From: Trypanosoma brucei gambiense DAL972
Taxonomy: Eukaryota; Euglenozoa; Kinetoplastea; Trypanosomatida; Trypanosomatidae
DNA length: 64,000 nucleotides
NCBI RefSeq assembly: GCF_000210295.1
Contig: NC_026736.1
Location: 62,001-126,000, forward strand
Reading direction: 5' to 3'
Shown here: in pieces, positions 43,152 to 53,422 of the stretch
Layout of the letters: every line of letters starts with the position of its first letter
How positions within the stretch are numbered: the stretch's first letter is position 1
Program-made: the position numbers and the translations under genes
Notes under the pieces: model-generated
Told to the model about the DNA's origin: nothing
The model's database searches: none
What the model saw: only the letters and a program-made list of their open reading frames with translations

Positions 43152-45063
43152 ATGTATGTATATATATTTATTTATAAATATATATTTATATATATGTGAA
43201 TAAAACTACGTATCGTTCTCTAGTGTTCTACTGCCTTATGCAAGGAGAAGCAGATAAACTAAGTAAAACAAAAGATTCATTTTTTGATGTTTTTCTTTTG
43301 GGGGGGAGGTGAAAAGGAGAAGAATAACAACAACAAAAAAAGAAGGGAAAGGAAATAAAAGAGAAAAAGATCCAATTCTTCTTTTTCTTTTTTGTATTTT
43401 AGGAAAGAGACACACGGGAGCGTGTGTCACAGGATCAATAAATCGGTGCTTTTCGTAGTAGTGAAAAACAGAAAAAGTAAAAGAAGGAAAAAAAGTTTTT
43501 TTCACTCGAAAGGGTAAAGTGTAAATAACAGAAGAAAGGGAAACTGTGAATTGGTGCGGAGGAGAGGAAGGTGGTCGCAATAATAAAGAGGATGCCAAAG
43601 GGAAATCAATGGTTAACATGGAAAGAAGAAGGAAGATCATATGAAAAAGGAAAATACAGGACAAAAACAAACAAACAAACGAACAAAGAAAAATGGTGGA
43701 AAGTAGATAACGGAAACAAAAAAAAACAACAACAACATGGAAATGAGTTAAGCGAACATAACAATAACCCAACAAACGCAAAAGTATAATTATATGTCCA
43801 CCAACCTTTTGCCTCCTTATCATTCTTCCTAGAGGCACAGATACGCACACACGCATGCAAATATACATATAAATATTAACTGCCCTCTTTTTCTTACTAT
43901 TTACCCTCATTTTATCTTTTTTTGCAAGCGGAACGATCCGGCAACGGCATATAATTTATTTGGTAGCCGATATTTCTTCCTTTTAACAAAATTCTATTTT
44001 GTTTTGTTAGCTTATTATTATTATTATTATTTTCCTTTTCAAGTTTTCCTGCTGCATCTCCTCCCCTCCTCCTCCACCTCTCCATCCTCTGACATGACTA
44101 CTTCTGCCCTCCACACCAATTCGTTCTGCTAATGTTAGGTGATGATTGATTGTTTTTTGTTTTTTAAATCTTCTTCTTCCTCCTCCTCCTCCCTCCTTCT
44201 TTTTCTTTTTTTTAAAAAAAAGTTAAGTGAAATAAAGAAAGGCGCCCGCCTTTACGTGGTGAAATTAATTGAAGGTGGGCAACGCGTCTCCTCTTTCTCA
44301 TACCAGCTTATAACTCATCATTACCGCTTGTTTACTTGTTTGCCCCTGGCTCTCTCTCTCCCTTTCTCTCTCTTTTTTTTTCCTTTCCCCTCCCCCACCC
44401 TTTGGTATTTTGCATGATTTTTTTTTTTAAAAAAAAACTTTCTTTGCTTGGTTGTCACATATTTTACCTCACTTTTCTTTTTCTTTTTTTTAATTTGGTG
44501 GTGTCTTTTGCGTTTTGCTTTTTTTTTCTTTCTTTCCTCTCTTTTATTTGTAAACCCCTCCCCCTGCTCTCCTCTTTGTTTTCATTTCCCTCCTTTCAAT
44601 TTATATCTTCTTCACGACTCGCCTCTCAAGTGACGGAAACTTTCATTAAGGCGAAATGTTAAATTTACCTTCACGACACATGCATCAGACGCTCCCCTCC
44701 CTCACACTTCATTTCATTTTCTTTGCTCTCTCATTTCATTTCATTTCAATTATATTTCCTCTCAGTTCCCTCACACCTGTAGATGCGACTGCGTGCATAG
44801 GTACATTTATGCATACAAATAAATAAAAATATAAATATATCATATCATATCATATCACATCATATCATATCATATATACACGACATTTAAATACGAGGAT
44901 ATGAAAATTCACCTTTTTCTCCTCTATTCTCCTCTCCTTCTCCCTTCCGGTATGTATTAGGGAGGGGAGGAGAGAAAGGTGATATATTTTCCCCGTCACT
45001 AAAAATAAAATAAAATGAAATAAGAAAGCTGCACAAAGCGAATTTACTTTCTTATTCCTACAT
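43152..45063. other. Long intergenic region downstream of ZC3H5
   Basis: About 1.9 kb without a credible gene. Has AT-rich sequence (43158-43200), purine-rich blocks (43300-43780), pyrimidine-rich blocks (44150-44600), T/A palindromes at about 44203-44223 and 44421-44438, and a (CATAT)n run at 44838-44872. On the coding strand it should be the long ZC3H5 3' UTR plus the splice zone of the 304-aa gene. Confidence 0.55.
44838..44872. repeat. (CATAT)n pentanucleotide repeat
   Basis: About seven CATAT-type units, one of them CACAT, in the ZC3H5 3' region. Confidence 0.85.
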
Positions 45064-45804
45064 TCAATGTAACCCAGTTTGTAGAATGGCACATGTGAGT
45101 TGACGGGCCACATCCTCCGGTGAGGTTTTCAATGGAAGCGCTAATGTCGGTGGCAAGTTATACTCTAAAAACGGTTCCGGTGGCCTGTACTTTGGTGGTG
45201 AGGCTTTCGCAGTTGTGGTGGGAATTTGGTACGGCACACCCACCATAAGATGAGCTTGTGTTTTGCCCTTCGAACTAATTATTTGCCTATTACCTCCTGG
45301 TGTGAGGCCTACCAGTAGCGAAGATGTTGTGGTTGCCGCCCCACCATTCACCTGCACTGTTCCTGTTGTATTGTTGCTCGCTGCTAGAGGTATTGTTTTC
45401 TGGGCATTATGTACGTTGGGATTGAGGATGTAGCCGTAGCCATTTACATCTAAGTGGCGTTCGTCGGGTAACTCATGGAGATATTGGCACTGCGCCCCGC
45501 GGAGACACCCACCATTAACATAATATTTGCATAGTTCTTGCGACCGCTCATGCGTAGAAGCGGTGGTTGGCATTGGTACGGTAGTTGCACCGCCCATACC
45601 ATTTGTGCTGCCTGAAAGCAACACTGAAGGTGATCCAGAAGCCAAATAAGGATAGCTATTAGTACCTGCAGTTGCAGTTGCAGGTGAAGCGCCTCCAGTA
45701 AGTGTGGCAGCACCGCGCCCATTAGGATTTGTGCTACCTGTTTGTGTTCCCCCGCCGGGAGTAAGTACATTGGGACTCCACAAGGCGGTATCCCGTTGCA
45801 TCAT
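45064..45804 (-). CDS. ZC3H5: CCCH zinc-finger protein ZC3H5
   Basis: A 246-residue protein (245 if the second of two tandem ATGs is used). It has a Gly/Thr/Ala/Ser-rich N-terminus, a single CCCH finger C92-x7-C100-x5-C106-x3-H110, a low-complexity middle, and a C-terminal block with Pro-rich stretches. The finger type, length and position near ZFP3 match T. brucei ZC3H5. From memory that is an essential cytosolic RNA-binding protein that lowers translation or stability of bound mRNAs in a small complex. On the coding strand a strong pyrimidine tract (about 46182-46218) and AG near 46161 imply a 5' UTR of about 360 nt. Confidence 0.87.
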   Translation of the reverse strand: MMQRDTALWSPNVLTPGGGTQTGSTNPNGRGAATLTGGASPATATAGTNSYPYLASGSPSVLLSGSTNGMGGATTVPMPTTASTHERSQELCKYYVNGGCLRGAQCQYLHELPDERHLDVNGYGYILNPNVHNAQKTIPLAASNNTTGTVQVNGGAATTTSSLLVGLTPGGNRQIISSKGKTQAHLMVGVPYQIPTTTAKASPPKYRPPEPFLEYNLPPTLALPLKTSPEDVARQLTCAILQTGLH

Positions 45805-46537
45805 TGCGTACTAGTCCCGCAGTATACTTTTTATATTCCCACTTCTTACTTTTATCCCTTCCTCCAACAACAACAACAAAAAAAAAACAAAACTACCTTC
45901 TCTCCTCCTCCCCCTCTTTTTCCACACTCCTTTTATTCCCTTCCCTTCCCTTTTGGTCTTGTTTTTTTTTTTTATTTCCTCTTCTTCCTCCTCTGCACTC
46001 TAACTGCGTTCGCACTCCCCCGTCCCTTCCACTGCAAACTCCAGCCGAGTGCAATTCCGTCAATTCAATCCAACCTATTTTTAATTCCTCCTCTTCACTT
46101 TACTTCCCCTCTTTACACGCCTATCAAAGGCACACGTCACCTTCGACCTAATTCGGCTCACTTTTTTTTTGTTTTCGGAAGTAAAAAAAAAAAAAAAGGA
46201 AAAAGAAAGGAAGGAACCAAAGGCGAATACCAGAATTTTTAAAAAAATAACGCAACTCAAATAAGGCGCGGTGTGCGAACCTGGACAGTCTGTGGGAGAA
46301 ATAAACGAAGGGAGGGGGAAATAACCCGGAAACGGTGTCGGGTGTCCAAAGCATCAATTGAGGCGATATCCAAATGGCCAACAACAACAGCAGCACATAC
46401 ACACGACCCGTTAGGGACAGATAGACAAATTGTAGGAAAAGAAAAAAAAAACAAAGAAGGGGATCACGAAACGATAACTGAACATATGTGTAACAGAACC
46501 CACAAGAAGCAGGGAGATAATGAAAGAAAGCGGCATC
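45805..46537 (-). promoter_or_regulatory. ZC3H5 5' flank with predicted splice acceptor
   Basis: Coding-strand pyrimidine tract at about 46182-46218, first AG near 46161. The predicted 5' UTR is purine-rich because the plus strand is C/T-rich at 45890-46050. The remainder up to 46537 is the 3' flank of the SET-domain gene. No gene seen. Confidence 0.5.
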
Positions 46538-47542
46538 TCATACGCCACGCTGCTTGTTCTGCACGCGACGCACATTGACAGAGCGGAGGTACGCCACCAT
46601 TGGTATCAGTACTACAACGAAAAGAAACATCACAGCGCCGATCCCCCGACTCTTGCATCTAACGCAAGTGCACTCAAAACCCCACCGCTTTTTCATAGCT
46701 AACGCCAACCGCGAGAGTGGCATTGTATTACCTGGCATATAGTCGATAAAAAGTTCCTCACCTTCACGTACTGGTCTAATTGTACGGGCGCTCAAGTAAA
46801 AGTTAGACTTTAGGTTATTATACGTGATGGTGACCTCCACATTGGGTTGACACTGATGATTGAAATACTGTGCCTCTGGGAACAGACAAATGCCACGACG
46901 CCCTCTGTACTCCACATCGTACCTATTGAACTCAACTATCAGAGGTAACTTCTGTAAATCATAAGAGGAGAATTCACCACTGAGAAGGTAACTCGCTCCA
47001 TTTTTCAACACGCCCTCAGGCCCAGGCACACGAACCTCTTCAGCGAATTCAAACACATCCCTCTCACGTGTAAAATATGAATAACCCCCCGACATGAGTG
47101 TTGCTACTCGGTGCTTAATGTAATGCTGCTCCTCCGGCGTCCCCAGCACAAGCTTGGAAAAAATCTGTTTAGTAACGACAAGTACTTGATCTCGAAGGGA
47201 CTGATTGCTGCTGTCGGAAATGTACATGACAAATGCGGGGATATTCATAATTTCGCGACCATACCCAATTTCACGGCGAGCAAATACGCCTCGTGCATAG
47301 GCACCACCAATGTTGGGATTGATGTCAATCTTAACATCCTTCGTCACAAAACCGTCATTGGGGGAGTCAATTGTTCCTTGAATGGGTGAGACCCGCGCAA
47401 AGAAACGCGCCGCCGTGGAAAGAGGCGATGTGACTAATGGAACCTTCGGAGAGAATGTTACATGTACGCAGCGAAGCGCAGCCGAGCATTGCCCGCCCAC
47501 AGCAGGGGAAAAGAGGAACTGTTGTTGACCCCGCAGCCGCAT
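46538..47542 (-). CDS. SET-domain protein, probably mitochondrial and membrane-anchored
   Basis: A 334-residue SET-domain lysine methyltransferase candidate. The SET core spans about residues 75-270: a GRGVFA-like strand (AYARGVFARREI, 81-92), the SAM-binding motif NHQCQPN (228-234), GEELFIDY with Tyr268, and a post-SET-like Cys cluster C291, C293, C296. The N-terminus (1 to about 50) is basic, hydroxylated and without acidic residues, as in a mitochondrial presequence. A hydrophobic helix (301-318) and a basic tail close the protein, suggesting an anchored enzyme. The split SET layout is SMYD-like. All core residues look intact. Substrate unknown. Confidence 0.85.
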   Translation of the reverse strand: MRLRGQQQFLFSPAVGGQCSAALRCVHVTFSPKVPLVTSPLSTAARFFARVSPIQGTIDSPNDGFVTKDVKIDINPNIGGAYARGVFARREIGYGREIMNIPAFVMYISDSSNQSLRDQVLVVTKQIFSKLVLGTPEEQHYIKHRVATLMSGGYSYFTRERDVFEFAEEVRVPGPEGVLKNGASYLLSGEFSSYDLQKLPLIVEFNRYDVEYRGRRGICLFPEAQYFNHQCQPNVEVTITYNNLKSNFYLSARTIRPVREGEELFIDYMPGNTMPLSRLALAMKKRWGFECTCVRCKSRGIGAVMFLFVVVLIPMVAYLRSVNVRRVQNKQRGV

Positions 47543-47931
47543 GCTTTATGAAAAACAGCCAGTTCTTACTAGTTTATACACGCCCAAATACACGCACGCA
47601 CATACGCAAAGAGAGATATATAGAGGAATAAAATACGTGGAGACCATAATTGCAATAGAAGAAAAAGGTAATGCCACGAAGCAGTAATAAAAACAGAGCG
47701 GTTTTGATACATGACCAACAGTCAGCTATATCATCTTAGTGTCTGACTGGATGAACATAGACAGTCACACCGGTTAAGTAGTTGAGTGGTCGAAGTTTAG
47801 TACTTTTAATCAGCAATTCACAGGCATTGAAATTTTATCGTTGAAGGGTCGCGTCCCCGTAAGCCCCCCCCCCAAAAAAGAAAAGGTTGGAGCATCTCTT
47901 CCCTCTTTTCCCCTATGGGTTGTGTACGAAC
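47543..47931. other. Intergenic region, no gene seen
   Basis: Short region with a C-run at about 47863-47871. It includes the presumed splice site of the SET gene and the 3' UTR of the 550-aa gene. Confidence 0.5.
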
Positions 47932-49584
47932 TTAAGAGGCTCGGAGAATGACAGCAGTATTGTGCTCCAGTATGCACATTGTAAGGGGTCTATCCTTCGG
48001 CCTAAGAAGAAAACTGCATTCTCTGGAATTTCCGCTCCGTTTGTCATTGCTGCCACCATCTGCACCACTCGTAGCCCTCCTTGTTACCTTGGATGGAAAG
48101 AGTCTACTGAGCTGCCGCTGGTACAGTACTTCCACAGTAGTACCATCTAGTATAAGCAGTGCACCGCTCTCCAGAAGCACGCATAATGTGTGAGGAAGAA
48201 GACAATCAAATATGGCAATGTCACCAATAGGAATGTCCTCACTGCAGTGTGTTTGAGGCCCGGGTTCCAGCGTTAACGTTGGAGAGTCCATTTCACCTTG
48301 GGATGGAGATTCAACCTTCTGTGTCTTCAGTGGTGGTTCCTCAGAACTCGTTGGTTCGTTCTTATGCAGCGATGAGTGCACGGCGAATTGCACAATAATG
48401 TTCTCATCCACAACCACGGCAAGAAGACCTGTTGGGCGTGAACAGTTTGACGTCCCCGATGTGACAGTTGCAGAAACGGCGGAAGGAGTCGAAGTGGAAG
48501 TTCGCGACGCGGGAGCTCCCTGGAAAGAAGGAGGAGATGCAACCGCTGTCACCACTCGTCCTGGACGCAGGTCTTCAGCACTACTAAAAATAACCGATTG
48601 AGCAATAGTTGACAGCGCTACATCCATTAAACACACAGTACCGTCCGACCACACGACAAGAATAACACTTTCTTCATCATCCCACCAAGTTACACATAAT
48701 AACTCCGTTGTTGTATCGCCATTTGGGGGTAGTACTTTGGTCCATTGCTTCTCAACAGCATAAACACCGTTTGCGTCGTTCTCTTGACGCTTCAGCACGC
48801 ACAGGAACGTGGTGTATATCAACCCCGCTCTCGAGCCAGCTGTGTTGCTGAACGCCGTCGGGTTGCGAGTGGGGGGACCTGTTGAAGTTGCTAACACGAT
48901 GATGCGTGAACCCTGTTGGCTGAACCTTATGCTGAAGGTTTTCCACGAGCCTCTGTCAGACAGGTCCGTATCTGCGGGAAGTTTGATGGCCCGGCATACA
49001 TTAGAAGCCTTCAAACTGTGGGAACGTGCACGACTTATTGTGACAGCGTCTATGGTAAATGTACACACAAAGCCATCCACCACAGTACACAGTAACGAAA
49101 TCACCTCACTGTCTGCCACAGTTGGTTGCCCCGCCACCTGTTTTGTTGCCGTAACCTCCCTCTTTGGTTTTTGCTGCAGAGGAAAACAGTCGATAGCAAC
49201 CAACCTGTCCCGCTGCGTGTCATGCTGCGGTGTAGTTTCCTTCCGGTCTGCCCTCTCCTTCTCGCGGCGATGCAAAGAGTCATCTTCGAATAAGTATGTT
49301 TTTGCGAAATTCGATGTATTGATAACACAAACAACACCATCTTCTAGCGCGCAAAAAAGATACGGTGCCAGTGCGGTGGTGACGGAAGGCGTTGCATCGC
49401 ACGGGCACTGGCCCCGTGACCAACAGCAATCTACAACCGCAATGCTTGAAGAGACAGACGACGAAGTCACACGGCGCTGGACGTCCTCACGCAGGTTACG
49501 TTGAAGAGCGTTTTTTGTTAGGCGCTGCCGGTGTGCATGAGCTTCTGTGGTCCACTCCCGCCTCCATTCGCTTAAAACTGACAT
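47932..49584 (-). CDS. Hypothetical 550-aa protein, possible beta-propeller
   Basis: A 550-residue protein with a charged N-terminal helix (about 1-35) and then repeated strand-rich units, each hydrophobic-Gly/Asp-Gly-x-Val-x-hydrophobic, such as LFCALEDGVVCVINT (about 75-90), LLCTVVDGFVCTF (about 165-178), VILVVWSDGTVCLMDV (about 305-320) and LLESGALLILDGTTVEVL near the end. This spacing fits WD40-like blades without classical WD dipeptides. A Ser/Thr-rich insert interrupts it (about 345-375). No membrane helix. I cannot name the family; nucleoporin or trafficking-scaffold propellers are possibilities for a structure search. Confidence 0.8.
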   Translation of the reverse strand: MSVLSEWRREWTTEAHAHRQRLTKNALQRNLREDVQRRVTSSSVSSSIAVVDCCWSRGQCPCDATPSVTTALAPYLFCALEDGVVCVINTSNFAKTYLFEDDSLHRREKERADRKETTPQHDTQRDRLVAIDCFPLQQKPKREVTATKQVAGQPTVADSEVISLLCTVVDGFVCTFTIDAVTISRARSHSLKASNVCRAIKLPADTDLSDRGSWKTFSIRFSQQGSRIIVLATSTGPPTRNPTAFSNTAGSRAGLIYTTFLCVLKRQENDANGVYAVEKQWTKVLPPNGDTTTELLCVTWWDDEESVILVVWSDGTVCLMDVALSTIAQSVIFSSAEDLRPGRVVTAVASPPSFQGAPASRTSTSTPSAVSATVTSGTSNCSRPTGLLAVVVDENIIVQFAVHSSLHKNEPTSSEEPPLKTQKVESPSQGEMDSPTLTLEPGPQTHCSEDIPIGDIAIFDCLLPHTLCVLLESGALLILDGTTVEVLYQRQLSRLFPSKVTRRATSGADGGSNDKRSGNSRECSFLLRPKDRPLTMCILEHNTAVILRAS

Positions 49585-50008
49585 GACGTGTTCCGACAGA
49601 AAAATACCCTCCTAAAGAAAGATAACCACGTGGCAAGAAAGTGAAGTTGAAAAAGCCATGACAACCTCGTTACATGGGATGTGTGTGTGTGGATGGGGGG
49701 AGGAAGGAGAGAAAAGGGATACCGACTGTCCGGTCCAAGGGAAGACTTTGCGAGGTGCAAAACAAAATTTGAGTAGCACAAGACATACCCAAAAGATAGG
49801 GAGGCGACGAAATGGGCAAACGATCGCAGCACCACTGAAGTTACCCCAACTCTGAGTTGCAGGGCACTTTTCCACACAACAAACTTTTGTAACGCCCCTC
49901 CCCCCCCCAGAAATTTCGTACATTTCAAGCATCGGAGAGGCATAAACACACAACCAACATATAATTTCTCTCAGACACACCAACGCACACCACAGCGGAC
50001 CGTTCCTA
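49585..50008. other. Intergenic region, no gene seen
   Basis: Contains a short (TG)n at 49680-49692 and a C-run at 49901-49909. No gene recognised. Confidence 0.5.
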
Positions 50009-50554
50009 CTAATCCTCCTCCTCCTCCGTTGCATCGGGAATAGGCTCCCATCCAGACGGTGGGTTCTTTGCTCCAGAGGAACACAACACCTTAAAACGGT
50101 TGCCCGATAGCTTTCTGTCGTTACGCTGAGCCTTGTTGATATCCTTATGCATCCTGTAGGTAGACGGTAGTGATGTCCCATGCACAGTCATATCGTAGAG
50201 ATATTTTCCATACATAGCATTGTCCTCGTTGGGAATGTCACGACGGGCAAACAGTTCATAGTGAGTGTTATTAGGAAGCCGCTTTTTCATGATATAATCC
50301 GGAAGGTTCTGCCCATATCCCGGCCGCATGTCCCTCATCGGGTACCCTGTGAAGGTTTTAAACTCTGGCGACATGGAGCGTTCATCCTCTAACTGCCACG
50401 CGCCGGGTGCCTTCTCCTCAATATATTCCTGAAAGATACGGGCGCGTGCGAGCCGCAGATCCCATCGTTGCGCACATGGGACAGGAAGCGTACTCGGGTG
50501 AGTATAGCCAACACGGTGCACGCCAAGTAGCGGGAACCACCTGCGCAACACCAT
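50009..50554 (-). CDS. Hypothetical protein, probably mitochondrial, 181 aa
   Basis: A 181-residue protein with an N-terminus of mitochondrial presequence type (MVLRRWFPLLGVHR, then basic residues to about 45) and a compact body with many aromatic and charged residues (FTGYPMRDMRPGYGQNLPDY, HYELFARRDIPNEDNAMYGKY). The tail is acidic (ATEEEED). No membrane helix. This composition is common among kinetoplastid-specific mitoribosomal or respiratory-complex proteins, but I recognise no specific family. Confidence 0.75.
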   Translation of the reverse strand: MVLRRWFPLLGVHRVGYTHPSTLPVPCAQRWDLRLARARIFQEYIEEKAPGAWQLEDERSMSPEFKTFTGYPMRDMRPGYGQNLPDYIMKKRLPNNTHYELFARRDIPNEDNAMYGKYLYDMTVHGTSLPSTYRMHKDINKAQRNDRKLSGNRFKVLCSSGAKNPPSGWEPIPDATEEEED

Positions 50555-51367
50555 CTATATCTACTCTGCTAGCCTCCGCTGACTGCAACGGAGGTGCAGG
50601 TACGCTTACTGCTCCACGTGCAGCACCAATACGACAAAAAAGAAAAGAAATGCATGTGAAAAGAGGGGAAAACGACGGCGGCATCCACCGCGACAAACGG
50701 AAAGAAGGGAGAATGGCAAGTTCCTTGTACAGGTGCGGGATTGCAGGGTTCAACTCAGATCTACATCTTTCTACTTGGTTATGAAACAGCAGTTTACACA
50801 CTCACACCGCAAGGATGGGGGCCAAGAGACCGAACGTTTGTCGCTGTATCAGATTTGATAAACTTAACAAATGGCTAGTAATCTCACGACAATCCGTGAC
50901 ATATCCCATGCCCTTAGTTGTCGAACCTCTAAGAAACCCCCGTCAATTCAGGCGGGGTCTCCAGTAAGACCCAACAAGTTTGAAACCAGGGAAAACTTCA
51001 TCTCACCACTACCACTGAGCTTGTGTAAAAACATATATCTTCCTGAAAGTAAACAAAATGAAGCGAAAGGTGTTTCAGGAACACAATTGACGACTGTGGT
51101 ACTACAATAGTGTCAAATGAGATTAAAGTAGAAACAGACCAACGTTGCTCTCACGTATGTCAACTGCATGACGTGCAGGTAACAAAAAATAGTAAGAAAA
51201 ATATACCTCCCTTAACACAAACATAAACACACAAAACGCGAATGGGCGGAAAGAAGAAAAACGAGCAATGTCCTGACTAAATTCCGTGCAAGAGCACGGA
51301 GTCATTCACAACCCTCTGCACGCGATTTCCTTTACCATTTCACAGTTGCATTTCTCACCTTTCCACA
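50555..51367. other. Intergenic region, no gene seen
   Basis: About 0.8 kb. Short plus-strand frames (for example 50871-51110) oppose the transcription unit and have no recognisable features. It should contain the 3' flank of the 181-aa gene's upstream neighbour and splice signals. Confidence 0.5.
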
Positions 51368-52081
51368 CTATGATGCGGGGGTTGGATGCGGTACCATTTC
51401 CTTCGGCACATGCACGAAGGTGCGGTCGGACTTGTCGCACACCCATGCCACCTCCACCTCATAAATTTTATCTTTCGACTTGTCATGCACCTCATGGAGG
51501 ATGTTGGTTAGCTTTTCCACCGCCTCACTGCATGTCAGAGTCGCAAAGTCCAGCTTCTCCAACTCGGTTTTGGCCACCGTTTTGCCCTTCCCCAACGCTA
51601 TTCCATAGTACCCCGCAACTGCCCCGCTCGGGTCGGCCACATAAAGCTGCGGGCCATCGTCAGCATAAGAGGCAATGATGACCGAACAGCCGAAGGGGCG
51701 ATAGGCGTAGTGAGTCGTGTAAACGTGCATAAACTCGCCGATTCGAGACGCAAGCAAGGAGCCTAGTATCGGTGTGGAAAAAATATCTCGACTGTTCTCT
51801 GCTTCACCACGAGCGCGTGAAACAACAGCAAGACCATCGGGGAGCACTCCACAAACACAAATTCCAGCCTGCCGATCTACCGCATGAATACGGTTATTGG
51901 ACCCTTCCTCCAGCATGCGGCTTGTGAGGATTTTCTCCACAGCAACGACAACACCGTCCTTGCAACAGGCAGCAACGGCGGTGCTGCCATTGTCGACAGC
52001 CTTGCAGGCGTACTCTACCTGAAACACACGCCCGTCAGCAGAAAATATATCTGTTGACTGGTCATGACCAGAGCCAGACAT
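51368..52081 (-). CDS. PSMA3: 20S proteasome subunit alpha7 (PSMA3/Pre10 type)
   Basis: A 237-residue alpha-type proteasome subunit forming part of the gated outer ring. The N-terminal alpha signature is clear (FSADGRVFQVEYACKAV, residues 13-29), followed by KDGVVVAVEK, EEGSNNRIHAVD, RPFGCSVI, LYVADPSG and GKGKTVAKTELEKL. Among the seven alpha types the SG-x-G-x-D N-terminus, the EEGSN block and the RPFGCS/DPSG pair match PSMA3/alpha7 best. Length is close to the family but lacks the long acidic tail of the animal and yeast subunit. No catalytic Thr is expected in alpha subunits. Confidence 0.95.
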   Translation of the reverse strand: MSGSGHDQSTDIFSADGRVFQVEYACKAVDNGSTAVAACCKDGVVVAVEKILTSRMLEEGSNNRIHAVDRQAGICVCGVLPDGLAVVSRARGEAENSRDIFSTPILGSLLASRIGEFMHVYTTHYAYRPFGCSVIIASYADDGPQLYVADPSGAVAGYYGIALGKGKTVAKTELEKLDFATLTCSEAVEKLTNILHEVHDKSKDKIYEVEVAWVCDKSDRTFVHVPKEMVPHPTPAS

Positions 52082-52351
52082 CGTCCTCCCTTATATCTCC
52101 TCTTGCCTTGATTTACTTTCTCCTTTTCTTGTCGATGACCTCGATACCTATATCGTCCTTTCCTTCAGTATTTTTCTTCTGAGCAACGAAAGTTAGGCGT
52201 TTCGAAATTACATACGAAAGGAAGGGGATACAGGCAATGAAGTAGGGACGCTACACAGCTTTGCGTGGGAAAAGAAAAGTAGATATCAGTCGCCCTCAGC
52301 CTCCTTGGCACACGTACAGGCTACAAACCATCACATTATACTGTCGAGCCG

Positions 52352-53422
52352 CTAGCGCTTCCATAACCGCAGAGCGCACACGCTCGCGGCAACTAATGCT
52401 ACAGGAATCACGGTAATCATGAGTGACTTACGCAACATCCCACCATCATCACTGACCTCCTTCCTCGACGCTTTCCCCGGCCGGCACTTCTCTAGGTTCA
52501 AACGCAGTGTGTGTTCCCCCAGCTCCTCAGGGTTCTTCCACGACGCACCAGCTTTTGGAGGCGCCGGTAACTTGTTTAAACCTCCCCCTACGGCAAACAC
52601 GTCCACAATTCGCTCATGGAGGTTGGCATTGGTATCAGGAGCTCCAGATGTCATCGGGGTGTGCGAAAACATGCACATATCACCATCAGGACACGTCCCC
52701 AAAACATGTGGAACACAGTAGATAATCTTCTTGTGTTTAGCCCTAATTATGTTTCGAATTCTATGTCTAATACGCGCAACTTCAGCGGTCCCCCCTGGAT
52801 CAACCACGCCTCCGTTGGCTTCAAAGTTACTCTGATTGAACTGACATGCTACATCAATCTCGTCTAATACCTCTTCAGCAACAAGTGTATCGTCCAAAAT
52901 GATCGTCCGCACGTACGGGTTTACATGTGCAAGTGCTGCAAGTGAGTGACCGGCTTCACTCTCTAAGGGAGTGTTGGAAAGGTCAATGAAACTAACCCGG
53001 GACTTGGTCAGCGCTTCGCAAAGCATAGAAACGGCATCATCACTCACATTCACAGCATTTATCGTTATTGCCTCCAATGACATATTGTATTGCACAACAA
53101 CAGAGATTAGGTACATCTCAACATCACCAAAGCTAGAGCCAAACTCACCAAACACCATGACCGCACGGGTATTGTTATTTAAAATTTCCGACGCAAGAAT
53201 GTGCAAGTCATCCACACCAGCCCTGATGTACCCGCTGTTATGCCGCGCAAAATAAGAAAGAACACGCTCCAGCTCCCCCAACGTGGGTGTACTGTCAACT
53301 GCTCCGCCTACGCAGCGATCGATTAGCAGGCGAATGTCTGATATGTCAACTGGCTTGGGGCCAAGCACTTCCGACACCGTCCGCTGGGCGCCAAGCACCC
53401 GGGGCTGCCGCCGCTCGGCCAT
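52352..53422 (-). CDS. Tail-anchored LRR-CCCH zinc-finger protein
   Basis: A 356-residue protein with an unusual order of parts. Residues about 75-200 are leucine-rich-repeat-like, similar in pattern to tropomodulin/RNase-inhibitor repeats (AITINAVNVSDDAVSMLCEAL; VSFIDLSNTPLESEAGHSLA; VRTIILDDTLV). A basic helix follows (about 216-233), then a CCCH finger C236-x7-C244-x5-C250-x3-H254, a Pro/Lys-rich linker, and a C-terminal membrane helix (about 334-351) ending in RLWKR. With no signal peptide, the layout predicts a tail-anchored protein with its RNA-binding finger in the cytosol. I know of no named T. brucei protein with this arrangement. A role in localising mRNA to a membrane is inference. 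Confidence 0.85.
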   Translation of the reverse strand: MAERRQPRVLGAQRTVSEVLGPKPVDISDIRLLIDRCVGGAVDSTPTLGELERVLSYFARHNSGYIRAGVDDLHILASEILNNNTRAVMVFGEFGSSFGDVEMYLISVVVQYNMSLEAITINAVNVSDDAVSMLCEALTKSRVSFIDLSNTPLESEAGHSLAALAHVNPYVRTIILDDTLVAEEVLDEIDVACQFNQSNFEANGGVVDPGGTAEVARIRHRIRNIIRAKHKKIIYCVPHVLGTCPDGDMCMFSHTPMTSGAPDTNANLHERIVDVFAVGGGLNKLPAPPKAGASWKNPEELGEHTLRLNLEKCRPGKASRKEVSDDGGMLRKSLMITVIPVALVAASVCALRLWKR

